Part shown: positions 1 through 9,367 of the stretch, piece after piece
How the letters are laid out: the number at the start of each line of letters is the position of its first letter
Position numbering within the stretch: the first letter of the stretch is position 1
NCBI GenBank assembly: GCA_964019425.1
Contig: OZ025860.1
Span: 372,001-436,000 of the forward strand
Source: Flectonema sp. DT1601
Lineage: Eukaryota > Euglenozoa > Diplonemea > Diplonemida > Diplonemidae
Direction of reading: 5' to 3'
Length of the DNA: 64,000 nucleotides
Notes under the pieces: generated by a model
Told to the model about the DNA's origin: nothing
Database searches by the model: none
Seen by the model: only the letters and a program-made list of their open reading frames with translations
Translations under genes and position numbers: made by a program

Positions 1-895
1 TGTTCTTGGCGTCGAATGACTGCTGAGTAAGCTCAGGAACAGTCAAGGCACGGTACTGCTGGGATCCTCTTGAGGTCAGAGGAGCGAATCCGACCAAGAA
101 GAAGTGAAGACGTGGGAATGGAATCAAGTTGACGGCCAACTTTCTCAAGTCAGAGTTCAACTGACCAGGGAATCTGAGGCAGCAGGTAACTCCAGACATG
201 ACAGCTGACACCAAGTGGTTCAAGTCTCCGAAGGTTGGAGTGGTCAACTTCAGAGTACGGAAGCAGATGTCGTACAGAGCCTCGTTATCAATCATGACGC
301 ACTCATCAGCGTTCTCAACCAACTGATGGATAGAAAGGGTTGCGTTATATGGCTCAACAACAGTGTCAGATACCTTTGGTGATGGAATAACAGAGAAGGT
401 AAGCATCATTCTGTCTGGGTACTCCTCTCTCAACTTTGAGATCAAAAGAGTTCCCATACCGGATCCGGTACCTCCTCCAAGAGAGTGAGCCAACTGGAAT
501 CCCTGAAGGCAGTCACAGCTCTCAGCCTCCTTTCTGCAGACGTCGAGAACGCTGTCGATAAGTTCAGCTCCCTCAGTGTAGTGACCCTTGGCCCAGTTGT
601 TACCGGCTCCAGTCTGTCCGAAGACGAAGTTGTCAGGACGGAAGATCTGTCCGTATGGTCCAGCTCTAACGGAGTCCATGGTACCTGGCTCAAGGTCCAT
701 TAGGACAGCTCTTGGGACGTATCTTCCTCCAGTGGCCTCGTTGAAGTAGACGTTGATACGCTCCAACTGAAGGTCGGAGTCTCCCTGGTAGGTACCAGTT
801 GGGTCAACTCCGTGCTCATCAGATACGACTTCCCAGAACTTTGAACCGATCTGGTTACCGCACTGACCTGCCTGGATGGAAACGATTTCTCTCAT
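1..895 (-). CDS. TUBB: beta-tubulin, N-terminal 298 residues (runs off left edge)
   Basis: Structural subunit of microtubules, here presumably of cytoskeleton and flagellum. The protein starts [17 protein letters not shown], with the beta-tubulin autoregulatory MREI start and the Gln/Cys nucleotide-site residues. The glycine-rich loop GGGTGSG lies near residue 140. The frame is open to the window edge, so the C-terminal third including the acidic tail is missing from view. No intron is visible. Upstream, an ACTTTCACAG acceptor lies about 19 nt before the ATG, consistent with trans-splicing. Codon use is more G/C-rich than in most neighbours, as expected for a highly expressed gene. Identity is certain; only the copy number is unknown. 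Confidence 0.98.
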   Translation of the reverse strand, partial: MREIVSIQAGQCGNQIGSKFWEVVSDEHGVDPTGTYQGDSDLQLERINVYFNEATGGRYVPRAVLMDLEPGTMDSVRAGPYGQIFRPDNFVFGQTGAGNNWAKGHYTEGAELIDSVLDVCRKEAESCDCLQGFQLAHSLGGGTGSGMGTLLISKLREEYPDRMMLTFSVIPSPKVSDTVVEPYNATLSIHQLVENADECVMIDNEALYDICFRTLKLTTPTFGDLNHLVSAVMSGVTCCLRFPGQLNSDLRKLAVNLIPFPRLHFFLVGFAPLTSRGSQQYRALTVPELTQQSFDAKN

Positions 896-2504
896 TATTA
901 GTAGTTTGGAGTTCCTGTGAAAGTATTAAGTGACAACAGACGCAGCAGTCAGTCAACAACAAGTCCTACAAACTACCAGCGGCCATTAATTATATCGGTT
1001 GATTTCCTGAAATAAAATGAGTAACTTCACTTTTATGTCACCAATATGTCAAGAAGTTCCACTTTCTACACGGAAACAATCAAGCGCTTACCAACCTGAC
1101 AAAAGCAGTGATGACAGCTACAGCTTTGTGTCAGGTTGGTTTCTTACGATAACGTTAACAAAAGAGTCAGTGCATGAGATGCACTATTTACACTTATGGA
1201 TGTTTTTCTTTTTCTTTTTTTTCTTATTATTTTTTTTTGTTGTTGATGTAGATAAACCATATCGATCTTCACCATCAAACAATCCCTTGGCTGAAGTACG
1301 CCTTGCAATAGTGCACATGCTGATGTTTGTTGTTTTTTTTGTGTTTTTCATATATAAATTTTTTTTTCTTTTTTTTGCGAAAAGGAAAGAAACCATCAAC
1401 GGCATAAGTTGTTCAAAGAAGCATCACAACACACACCTTGTTCGCGATAAAGTAGATAAAATATTCATAGTTTCTGCGGGTAAGTTCCACTGACATACAG
1501 GTTTTATTTTCATTGTTTTTTTTGTTAAAGCAGTCGAGAAACAATAACTCCTCCTTAAATCCGACAATTTCAGAAATTTTTTCCTGCATTGTTTTCCTCT
1601 TTCTTTTTTTTTTTTTTTTTGAAAAAGGGGAAAATCTGTATGGCACCATGTCTATCAGACTTGCGATAAGACGATACGGTGATATTATAATTTTTTTTTT
1701 CCCCCTCCCATTATGTTTCAACCCCAAGCTGGAGCCGTAGGCCATTCTCTCGTCAGTTTCTGTAAAAGCAGAGATGAAAGAACAGGTGTTTCCTTTGATT
1801 TCTCGTTCAAAGGGATGAAAACAGAACGAAAAAAAAATAGATAGTCCCCACCCACATGAACAAAACCACGCAGGGACTATTTTGAGCATATTTATAATGA
1901 TGTGAATTATATGAAGAATTGTATCAAAAAAGTAATTTATAGTACAATTCTAAAAGTATCACAAGGTACAGATTGAACACTCTGTAAAAGTCATAATAAA
2001 ACCCTACGTTACGAATCAATGTAGTACGCGGTTATATAAGAAACAGGGCAGAGTGTAGGGCTTCACCCATAAAGTGGGGAGAAACAAGGAGGGAGGGTTG
2101 AAGGAGGAGTTTACCTTCACAGTCAGCAAGAGTCGCTCAGTTTGGGAATGCTGAGCAAATAAGTATCCCTGCTAAGGCTAAATATCTAGAGACCGATAGC
2201 GAACAGGAAAAAAAAAAGGGAAAAAAAAAAAAACCAATAAACTAAAAAAAGGGAAATAACGACGCAGAATATCTTACGCCTAACAAAGCTCCCACTGAAA
2301 ATAAGAATTTAGGGGTACACTTTTTGATAAATGTCCCGCTTGTCTTGGCTATTAATAAAAAAAAAAAGAGGTACGAGATAACTTTATTTGAGCCCACGAT
2401 TGTTTGGGCAACACAGAATGTTTTTATTTATTATATTTTTTTTTTTGAAAAAAAAAAAGAAAAAAGGGGTCGACATTTTCAATGTCATATTTGTAGGTGA
2501 CGCG

Positions 2505-2550
2505 CTTCTTATTCGGCAGACTGATAATTCTGTCTGTAGCCGAATAGAAG
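2505..2550. repeat. strong imperfect hairpin beside the rRNA relic
   Basis: The arms CTTC-TATTCGGC-AGAC and GTCT-GCCGAATA-GAAG can pair over about 16 bp. There is a one-base bulge on the left, a three-base bulge on the right and a ten-base loop. On the minus strand it lies about 70 bases downstream of the rRNA relic's GGATCA end, where a transcribed spacer would be. It may be a remnant of a spacer structure or a separate structured RNA. Confidence 0.6.
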
Positions 2551-2617
2551 GGTCAGCGCAGTTGTTGATTGTATTACAAGAACAAGATTGCCGAGGCTGG
2601 CTGACTGACAGAACTGC

Positions 2618-2760
2618 TGATCCGCTGCAACAACCTTGCTTCCTCTAGCTGAGTAATATTACTGGGATTCAAAAGGCTCTAGGGGATTGCCCGCAGAGAG
2701 CTCTCTCTCTCCCCCCAGCTCTATCCTACAGCATCGGTAGCAACGACGGGCGGTGTAATC
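2618..2760 (-). pseudogene. decayed 3' end of small-subunit rRNA
   Basis: Read on the minus strand, the segment gives in correct order ACACCGCCCGTCGTTG, then TACCGATG, then a helix-44-like purine/pyrimidine hairpin, then TAGAGGAAGCAAGGT, then TTGCAGCGGATCA. These match the universal 3' end of eukaryotic SSU rRNA. The CGTCGTTG..CCGATG stretch is the kinetoplastid form as I remember it. The invariant GTCGTAA block and the GGTGAACC helix-45 loop are missing, and the span is only about 140 bases. It therefore looks like a truncated, mutated fragment rather than a working gene. Sequence on either side is poly-T or unrelated. Identity rests on remembered consensus, not on an alignment. Confidence 0.7.
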
Positions 2761-3144
2761 AATGGAAACTGATAACTTGCTCAAGTTATTTTTTTTTTTT
2801 TTTTTTCTTTATTTTCTTTCCCCTTCAGCTATAATCAGCCGAGGGTTAACTTACTTTTTTTTGTTTGATTTCCTCCCCCCCTCCTTCCAACTGTTTTTTT
2901 TCTTTTTTTTTTCTTTTTTTCTTCGGTTTGCGGTGTTACCAAAGCAAAAGACACAAAAACGACGTTATTAAATAATTTTTTCAAGATAGGTTTTTTTTTT
3001 TTTTTTTTTTTTTTGCCGATAATCGTTATTTGGAATCACTTAACAACAAATCCTCGAGTCAGCAGGACGTTTGCATACAGATACAGCCCTCGCATTATAA
3101 ACCATAAATGCCTAAATAATTTAAAAAAAAAAAAATAAAAAAAA

Positions 3145-3163
3145 AAGCCTCTTTTTGAGGCTT
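3145..3163 (-). terminator. terminator-like hairpin followed by T-run, 3' of the oxidoreductase
   Basis: On the minus strand a perfect 7-bp stem (AAGCCTC/GAGGCTT, A5 loop) is followed directly by a long T-run. It lies about 90 bases after the oxidoreductase stop codon. The shape is that of a bacterial intrinsic terminator. In a polycistronic eukaryote it is more likely a 3' UTR or processing structure, or chance. Confidence 0.4.
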
Positions 3164-3251
3164 ATTTATGTGTGTTTAATATGAGTAGTGCGGCAAAAAT
3201 ATACATCTTTTTAAAGACTATTGCAGTTGGAAAGGAGAAAAGAAAATTTTC

Positions 3252-4238
3252 TTAGGCAATTTTTACGAGGATCTTCCCAACGTTTGCGTTCGATTCCATG
3301 TATTCGTGAGCCTCTTGAGTGGAATTAATTCCGAATGAGCGACAATCATATATAACGTTAAAGTTTTCAGCGAATTTATCAAAATATTTGTTTCTAAATT
3401 CCGAAACAAGATTCCTTCTGTACTCGAGAGAACGGCTTCGGAGAGTAGTAGAAATTAAATTAATTCTTTTTTGAAGAATCTTTGCCAAGATTGGTACTTC
3501 AGCCACACCTGGTCCTCCCATTAATCCATACAATACCCACCTACCGTCTACAGCTAACCCTTCACAGTTCTTAGCAGCGTAAGATCCACCTACTGGGTCG
3601 AGAATAAGGTTTGCACCAGTAGGGATTTCGCTCTTTAACTGTTCTGCCCAGTTGCATTCTTTGTAGTTTATTGTGATTTCAGCTCCGAGACTTTTAGCAA
3701 CTTTTAATTTTTCTTCTGTTCCAGCAGTTGCTACGATTGTCACACCCTTGATCTTTGAAGCAAGTTGGATTGCTGCAGTCCCTACTCCAGAACCAGCAGC
3801 ATGGATGACTACGATGTCGTTCTCTTCAATCTTACCAACGAGGTGAAGAAGTTGGTAAGCAGTGAGCCATGTTTCAGGAATCGCTGCTGCTTCTGGAGTG
3901 GTGTACCCTTTTGGAATTGGCATCAATAAGCCTTCGTCAATAGCACAATATTCTCCATAGCCACCTCCAGAGAGAAGTCCCATCACTTCATCTCCGACCT
4001 TCCAGTGTTGGCCTTCCGTTACTACTGTTCCACTCATCTCTAATCCTAGAACAGGAGTTGCTCCTAGTGGTACAGGATATAATCCCTTTCTCTGTAAGGT
4101 ATCAGCTCTGTTGATTGCCGTTGCTACAATTTTTACCAAAACTTCTCCCTCACCCAGGATAGGTAGCCCAATATCTTCGACTACACACTTACCTCCATCA
4201 GCAATAACTGCGCGCATCGATCCCGGAAGGTTCGACAT
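3252..4238 (-). CDS. NADPH:quinone oxidoreductase, PIG3/TP53I3-like (zinc-free MDR family)
   Basis: A 328-residue medium-chain dehydrogenase/reductase that is expected to reduce quinones or enals with NADPH in the cytosol. The start MSNLPGSMRAV leads into a GroES-like fold (LPILGEGEVLVKI, NRADTLQRKGLYP). This is followed by the Rossmann segment VVIHAAGSGVGTAAIQLA near residue 145 and the LILDPVGG motif. NRADTLQR and the absence of structural-zinc cysteines place it with PIG3 rather than alcohol dehydrogenases. No intron. The ATG is preceded by a 22-base A-rich leader directly after a CAG acceptor (AG at 4262-4263). The family is secure; the exact substrate is not. Confidence 0.9.
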   Translation of the reverse strand: MSNLPGSMRAVIADGGKCVVEDIGLPILGEGEVLVKIVATAINRADTLQRKGLYPVPLGATPVLGLEMSGTVVTEGQHWKVGDEVMGLLSGGGYGEYCAIDEGLLMPIPKGYTTPEAAAIPETWLTAYQLLHLVGKIEENDIVVIHAAGSGVGTAAIQLASKIKGVTIVATAGTEEKLKVAKSLGAEITINYKECNWAEQLKSEIPTGANLILDPVGGSYAAKNCEGLAVDGRWVLYGLMGGPGVAEVPILAKILQKRINLISTTLRSRSLEYRRNLVSEFRNKYFDKFAENFNVIYDCRSFGINSTQEAHEYMESNANVGKILVKIA

Positions 4239-4403
4239 GTTTATTTTTTTTTTTTTTTTTTCTGATCTATTTCTTATGGAAAAAAAAAAAAAAAAAATTC
4301 AAAACAAAACACAAAAAAAGAAAATCGTCCGATCAAAACTACCAGAGTAGCGAAATTAAATCAGTAAATAAATATCCTAATAAACTGTTCTAGACGTGGG
4401 TGG

Positions 4404-5495
4404 TCAGTGTCTATAAATAAGATGAACACCCAATTCACTTACAATTGGCTGTGAAATACTTTCTGGTGATGTTGAAAATGCAACAGACGTTACCTCTGAT
4501 GGTAGAACAGTAGAGTCAGGTTCTATTTTTCCAACGAGTCCTTTTTTTAATGCCGTCGAGCAATCAGAGTGTTTCTTTGCAGCTTTAGCGAATGAATGAC
4601 CAATACCCCTTCCTTCGATATTTAAGAGGATCGTTTGTTTTAGTCCGGAGAGGTATTCTTTAGCGTGCTGTACAGCAGCATCATCATCTGCAATCTTTAG
4701 TATGTGAGATACTTTAATAGGTTCCAGTGGAGTTGAGCTGATGGGTGTTTTTTCTGAATTTTGTTGTTGTTGCTGTTGACGAGTTTTTAAGGCGGATGAG
4801 ACTCCCCAAAAATCTGCTTTTTTCTTGGGTTGTGCGTCTCTTGAAGCAGCAGCACGTTGTTCAATTTCGTACTCAGCTGCTTTGGCTGCTTCGAGTCTTT
4901 CTGTTGCGCAGAATACATCTTTTGGTTGTTCTTCTTCCATTGTTTTTCTTTTACGATCTTGTACAACTGGGGGTGTTTCTTTTACTTTTAGTGTTCGAGA
5001 AGAATCACCTAATCTAATCTCATCACCGTCTGATACTTTTGTTAGTGTTTTTGCTTTAATACGTTCTCCCTTAATGAAAGTTCCGTGTGCAGAGTTTAAA
5101 TCAATTACATATATCGATCCCTTTTGATGATGAACAACTGCTAAGTGAACTCTTGACAGTGAGGGGTGTTCGAAATCGATATCGCAAGCAGTTGGATTCC
5201 TACCAAGAAGGTAATAGGGAAACTTATCAATCATTACTTGGTCTATCATCTTACCTTGTTTGTGGATTTCAAAGTGAATTCCTTTGGGAGGTGTTCCTGC
5301 CCATTCTGGGCAAGTAAAAAACTCTTTCTGTGCTTCCAACTTTTCCTCTGGAATAGTTGAATGAAGCTTTGTGAGTAGCGCTTGTTGTAGTTCTTCTGCC
5401 ATTTGCTCAGCCGAAGGCTTTCCTCCAACGGCTGAATGACGAGTGATACCTCCTCGTTTATTTCGTAACGCCGCCCAGTCATCTGCTGCTGACAT
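4404..5495 (-). CDS. FHA domain plus parvulin-type prolyl isomerase (Par42-like)
   Basis: A 363-residue protein. An FHA phosphopeptide-binding domain spans about residues 70-160 (LLGRNP, SLSRVHLAVV, DLNSAHGTFIKG, of the NIPP1 type). A Lys/Gln-rich linker (QQQQQQ) follows, then a C-terminal parvulin domain from about residue 260 (KVSHILKI, FAKAAKKHSDCSTA, GVHLIYRH). Trypanosomes have an FHA-parvulin protein of this size and order known as Par42, which this gene most resembles. The usual GGDLG stretch after the Cys-Ser segment reads KKGLVG here, so catalytic strength is uncertain. A TTTTTTTTAG/GCTCAG acceptor lies about 17 nt upstream of the ATG. Role inferred as nuclear, phosphorylation-dependent. 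Confidence 0.85.
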   Translation of the reverse strand: MSAADDWAALRNKRGGITRHSAVGGKPSAEQMAEELQQALLTKLHSTIPEEKLEAQKEFFTCPEWAGTPPKGIHFEIHKQGKMIDQVMIDKFPYYLLGRNPTACDIDFEHPSLSRVHLAVVHHQKGSIYVIDLNSAHGTFIKGERIKAKTLTKVSDGDEIRLGDSSRTLKVKETPPVVQDRKRKTMEEEQPKDVFCATERLEAAKAAEYEIEQRAAASRDAQPKKKADFWGVSSALKTRQQQQQQNSEKTPISSTPLEPIKVSHILKIADDDAAVQHAKEYLSGLKQTILLNIEGRGIGHSFAKAAKKHSDCSTALKKGLVGKIEPDSTVLPSEVTSVAFSTSPESISQPIVSELGVHLIYRH

Positions 5496-6059
5496 ATTTT
5501 CAGTGGACCTGAGCGACTAAAAAAAAGAATTTTTAAAAAAATCGCTCTTGAACGTTATCCAACAGTTGGTGTCTTTCATCGTAAGAAATCGACACGTTAA
5601 CATTCATGTGTGCTGATGGGAATGGGAACAAAGAGATAAAGATTACCTGCATTAAAAAAAAAGACAAATCTCCCACCCCGACAATATTTAGACGTCTTTT
5701 GCGCGTAAAAGAGAGGAGGTAGATATCGTTTTCTCACAAAGGGAATGAACTAACAGAGGTTGGGAGGCAGAACTGTGACGCAGCCCTGATAGCCAACTAG
5801 ACCGTTGTTTTTCCACACGTTTTTTTTTTTTCCTTTCGAACACCGCCGTGTACTGTGTCATGCTGGTTGTTTTTCTTGTACTTCAATTGTTCCAAAAAAA
5901 ACGTGCAACCAATAATAATAATTCCTTCTTTTTTTTTTTTTTTTTTTTTCCCCGCGCGCAAAAAACTAAATGAGACGCGCATCACCTCAACAAGCACAAT
6001 GATGTTGAGAAAACACAACATGACAGCTGTACGTAACGAGTAAAGAAGGATCAGTAAGT
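5496..6059. other. spacer between FHA-parvulin and formyltransferase genes
   Basis: Contains the 5' flank of the FHA-parvulin gene, T-runs at about 5821-5831 and 5930-5949, and no supported gene. Short frames on both strands are homopolymer-driven. Confidence 0.6.
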
Positions 6060-6803
6060 TTACTCAACCATGTGTTTGTAGGTACCTTCGGCAAGCTTCT
6101 TGCGAACTTCCTCAATAACTTCGTCAGATGCGTTTTTGAATGTTGGGTGCTCAGACTTTCCTTGTTTGACACGACTTTCTTCAAGTTTATCATTTTGGTA
6201 CCTAACAACAGCTTCAGTCATTAGGGTTCCCGACATCCTCATTGTGTAGTAACAGAGATCTTCGTAAGTCGATCCCTTCTTGACTGGGATTTCACGTTTT
6301 CCAACAATATCACCTTCATCAATACCAGCACTGCAGAAGTGAGCAGTCGATCCAATTGGGATATCAAACTTAACACTCCAAGCTGGTGATGCTGATCCTC
6401 TACACTCAGGAAGTAGTCCTGGGTGAGCATTTAAACAACCGTCCTTACAGAAAGAGAGGACGGGGTCTCTAATTATCCTTGTACCTCCTAAGACGAGGAG
6501 GTCTGGTTTAGTTCTCTCTAAATGTGACATAGAATCTTCCTTGTTGTGTTGAGAAACTTCGACAAGTTCAATTTCGTGTTCCGTACATTGCTCAGCGATG
6601 GTTGGGGCGATATCATGGCCTCGACATCTGTCCAAAAACTTCTCTCTTTCCTCAGTTGCTACGGAGACGCGACCATCTGGACGCTGCCCACCATCTTCTT
6701 CAATAACGATAAGAGGTTTCTGACCAGCAGTGATTAACTGCCTTAACATCTCCCTGCCATAAGGATGCTCCTTCAAGCAAAAGAATGCGAATGTCTTTCC
6801 CAT
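6060..6803 (-). CDS. formyltransferase-domain protein (methionyl-tRNA formyltransferase/GART fold)
   Basis: A 247-residue protein consisting almost only of the N10-formyltetrahydrofolate-dependent formyltransferase fold. The catalytic region reads CLNAHPGLLPECRG near residue 125, supplying the Asn and His, and AGIDEGDIV near residue 160, supplying the Asp. All three expected catalytic residues are therefore present. It lacks the C-terminal OB-like tRNA-binding domain of full-length methionyl-tRNA formyltransferases. It could be a short mitochondrial formyltransferase, a glycinamide ribonucleotide enzyme or a sugar-nucleotide formyltransferase. No clear mitochondrial presequence. A GTTAACAG acceptor lies about 17 nt upstream of the ATG. 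Family confident, substrate unknown. Confidence 0.8.
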   Translation of the reverse strand: MGKTFAFFCLKEHPYGREMLRQLITAGQKPLIVIEEDGGQRPDGRVSVATEEREKFLDRCRGHDIAPTIAEQCTEHEIELVEVSQHNKEDSMSHLERTKPDLLVLGGTRIIRDPVLSFCKDGCLNAHPGLLPECRGSASPAWSVKFDIPIGSTAHFCSAGIDEGDIVGKREIPVKKGSTYEDLCYYTMRMSGTLMTEAVVRYQNDKLEESRVKQGKSEHPTFKNASDEVIEEVRKKLAEGTYKHMVE

Positions 6804-8083
6804 TAGTGTTTGCTAGGCTGTTAACATAAATGAACTTTATCCCTACCTTAACTAGAAACATACACAATCAAGAATCATAAACAACTAATAGAAATGGGGT
6901 GATGCAGGGATACGATTTCTTTATTTTCTTTTATAAAGTAAAAAAGAACAGTAACAATAAGCAAAAAAAAAAAACAACTTTTTTTTTTTTTTTTTTTTTT
7001 TTTTTAAGCGTACAGCTGGATATGGTCATAAACATCATAAACATAGCGGGGACGGGTATTAATAAGAAAAGAGATATAAATAAATGTATTGTATCAAAGT
7101 TACCTTATGACACAGTTGATTACCTTTGCAAATACGATGAGATGCAAATACTCGAACAAAAACAGAGCACTCAGATGGGAAAGGCCACCCACGTTTCAAA
7201 AATAAAAAACGAAGGAACTATCTGTTTGTGTCTTTTTTTTTTTTTTTTGTGTTTTAAAAAAAATTCAAAACAGCGATTCGTTTGGTATGGCAACCTCTTC
7301 GGTGCTGGTTCCACGCAGATCTCAAAAAAAAAAAAAAAATCAGTTGAACTCACTGAGCTGACAGAGCAGTTGATTTAAAGAGGTAACTTATGCTGTAGGG
7401 AGACTAAGTTAGGAGAAAACTCACAAGACTTTTTTCAAAGCCAATCCCTCCCTTAAATGTTACTGAATACCTGGCTCAGTACACAAAAATAACACATCTG
7501 TGATATTTATGTAACTCTTTGTACACTGACGCAATCGGAGAAGAAACTATTCAGATTGAAAGCCGAAATATAAGGCTAATCCGAATGGTTTTTTTTTTTT
7601 TTTAAATTACATTTATAGCCCAATATTAGAAGAAGGTCATTCATCACAGAGCCAGAATGGTACAGATTAGATAGCTAGCAAGTCTAAAGAAAACCATCGA
7701 GTGAATTCCAATACAAGTCTCTGTTTTACCTGATCGATAAGAAGGAAAACTTTTGTGAGAGATTAGCGTAAACACTAAATCACGTAATTACTTTATGATG
7801 ACAGAACCACAACACGAGTACTGAGAAAAGAGAGAATGACGAACACAAATGACAAAACCGAAAAACACACTAAAAGAACTCAAAAAAGAACATCTCCAAA
7901 CACACTTCCCAAAATAGAGTGCGAGATGCGTCAGTCGAGCCGGAAATAGTTTCCTCCAGTCTGACGTGTAGTTCGTTATTCCACGAGACTCCACTATGTG
8001 ATTACAGATATAAACAAACGCTCTATAGCTTTAATATAAAAATAGCTGGGGAAGGACGTAATTAGAACCAAAAACAAACACAA

Positions 8084-8129
<46 letters not shown>

Positions 8130-8263
8130 GCAGGTAAATAAATAAACAAAGAAAATAAAACAATTCTACTTTCCTAAAGAAGTATCGCAGTTAAGTTGAT
8201 GTGACCAGAAGACGAGAGATCATAATGAAGTTGTCCATCTTAAGTCACTCGCATGACTACTAT
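6804..8263. other. 1.46 kb spacer with repeat R2 copy and 41-base A-run
   Basis: No gene supported. It holds T/A runs near 6969-7005 and 7226-7240, a reversed short copy of repeat R2 (7524-7588), and an uninterrupted run of about 41 A at 8086-8126, the longest I noticed in the window. Confidence 0.65.
7524..7588 (-). repeat. dispersed repeat R2, copy C (reversed, internally deleted)
   Basis: Read on the minus strand: CATTCGGATTAGCC then TTATATTTC then GGCTTTCAATCTGAATAG then TTTCTTCTCCGATTGCG. These are the two ends of R2 brought together with the middle missing, so the copy itself is a near-continuous hairpin. See copies at 9945, 24141 and 34641. Confidence 0.65.
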
Positions 8264-9310
8264 CTATGGTGAGGATGGAAGGCTTTCATGTTTTCTATTT
8301 CTCAGCGACCTAGTCGCATTTCCACAAAAGATCGTGCTCGTATGATGGGTAAGTTCACTCGCTCCAGTTGGACTATTTTGACAACCATTCGCAATTGCTT
8401 TTCGAGTGTTATTAATCTGGTTTACGACATCCCACATTTCCTCAGTAGGTGTCGCATCAACCGCCGGGGCAGCTGATGGCGAGAAATCATTTTTGAGATC
8501 CAGACTGGCATAAGGATCACAAAATCTAAGTTCCTTTACAGCTTTAAATACAGACTTCTTCTCAATCGCAAGTTTTTCAGCATTGCAAATTTCAGCCACC
8601 GGTGGAGCAGCACTGAGTTCTTCATCAAACAGTTTTTTTATATAGTCGCTTCGGGGTTCGGTCTGCTGTTGCGATGGTAGCTGCGAATCTAATTCCTCGA
8701 GAATGGCTGTAATGTCAACTCGTTGATTGAAGTCTGTGGCATCAACATCGTCATCTATGATATCGACTGTCGGGAACATTTCTTTTATAAGTTCTTGATA
8801 CCCAGGTACCTGAAGTGGGTTGCCAGTGACTGTTATCATCTCCAAAGGACACCGAGATACGAATTGTAAGTTACTCATATCAGCGATGTCGTTACTCTCG
8901 ACATCAAGGACCCTAAGCTTGGTCATGGAAGCTAGCGGAGACAGATCTTTTATGTTATTAAATGGTAAATATAATTCTTCAATTTTTGAGAATGAAAATG
9001 CTCCACTCAAATCCTCAACACCACACCTTCCTAAATGAAGAACTCTGATATTTGATAATGAAGTGCCAAGGTCACGAAGGCTATGAACAAGTCCACCATT
9101 AAGTCTCAGCTCAATGAGGTTGGGTAGTCGTTCTCCAAGTGGACCTACAGATTGACTCACAGCGTCTATCTGTGCTTCTAAACGTTTGACTCTTCGTAGA
9201 TCATCATGTCCCGTCATTCTTTTTAAATCTTCAACACTTAAGTACTCTTTTAACCATTCCTCTTCATCAGCGTTGTTGAAGATGTCATCGTTTATGTAGT
9301 AAGGATCCAT
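8264..9310 (-). CDS. LRRC56: leucine-rich repeat protein, LRRC56 orthologue
   Basis: LRRC56 helps deliver outer dynein arms to the axoneme through intraflagellar transport. The 348-residue protein has five or six LRRs between residues about 60 and 185. Characteristic LRRC56 text is visible: LPNLIELRLNGG, SLRDLGTSLSNIRVLHLGRC, LYLPFNNIKDLSPL and LRVLDVESNDIADMSNLQF. The C-terminal half is acidic then basic and looks disordered. The splice context upstream is textbook: a T-run of about 24, then CTTATCCTTTCAG (AG at 9313-9314), then TT and the ATG. No intron. Its presence implies a motile flagellum. Confidence 0.9.
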   Translation of the reverse strand: MDPYYINDDIFNNADEEEWLKEYLSVEDLKRMTGHDDLRRVKRLEAQIDAVSQSVGPLGERLPNLIELRLNGGLVHSLRDLGTSLSNIRVLHLGRCGVEDLSGAFSFSKIEELYLPFNNIKDLSPLASMTKLRVLDVESNDIADMSNLQFVSRCPLEMITVTGNPLQVPGYQELIKEMFPTVDIIDDDVDATDFNQRVDITAILEELDSQLPSQQQTEPRSDYIKKLFDEELSAAPPVAEICNAEKLAIEKKSVFKAVKELRFCDPYASLDLKNDFSPSAAPAVDATPTEEMWDVVNQINNTRKAIANGCQNSPTGASELTHHTSTIFCGNATRSLRNRKHESLPSSP

Positions 9311-9314
9311 AACT
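9311..9314 (-). promoter_or_regulatory. predicted trans-splice acceptor of LRRC56
   Basis: On the minus strand a T-run (about 9337-9364) is followed by a pyrimidine-rich stretch ending CTTTCAG, only two bases before the ATG. This is the clearest of the trans-splice-like acceptors and leaves almost no gene-encoded 5' UTR. Confidence 0.6.
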
Positions 9315-9336
9315 GAAAGGATAAGATTAGATTGAC

Positions 9337-9367
<31 letters not shown>

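Larger units (their letters stand above)
896..3251. other. 2.36 kb spacer, low complexity, with rRNA relic and hairpins
   Basis: No protein gene is convincing here. The open frames are carried by poly-F/poly-K runs from T and A tracts. The non-low-complexity parts are about 1900-2210, which I do not recognise, and about 2480-2770, which holds a small-subunit rRNA 3' relic on the minus strand next to a long hairpin. A terminator-like hairpin lies at 3145-3163. Confidence 0.7.

Noticed and set aside
1017-1493. 158-residue plus-strand frame in the first spacer
   Set aside because: Composition is set by T-runs (poly-F), no domain, no counterpart, and it is opposite to every real gene.
2026-2045. 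TATATAAG as a TATA box
   Set aside because: A single A/T-rich match in A/T-rich spacer, with no start site evidence and no gene in a suitable position.
3145-3163. Bacterial origin suggested by an intrinsic-terminator shape
   Set aside because: Introns, beta-tubulin, kinesin and SPAG6 exclude a bacterial source; the hairpin is kept only as a 3' feature.
5797-6043. Short overlapping frames between the FHA-parvulin and formyltransferase genes
   Set aside because: Depend on T/A runs; no sequence character of coding DNA.
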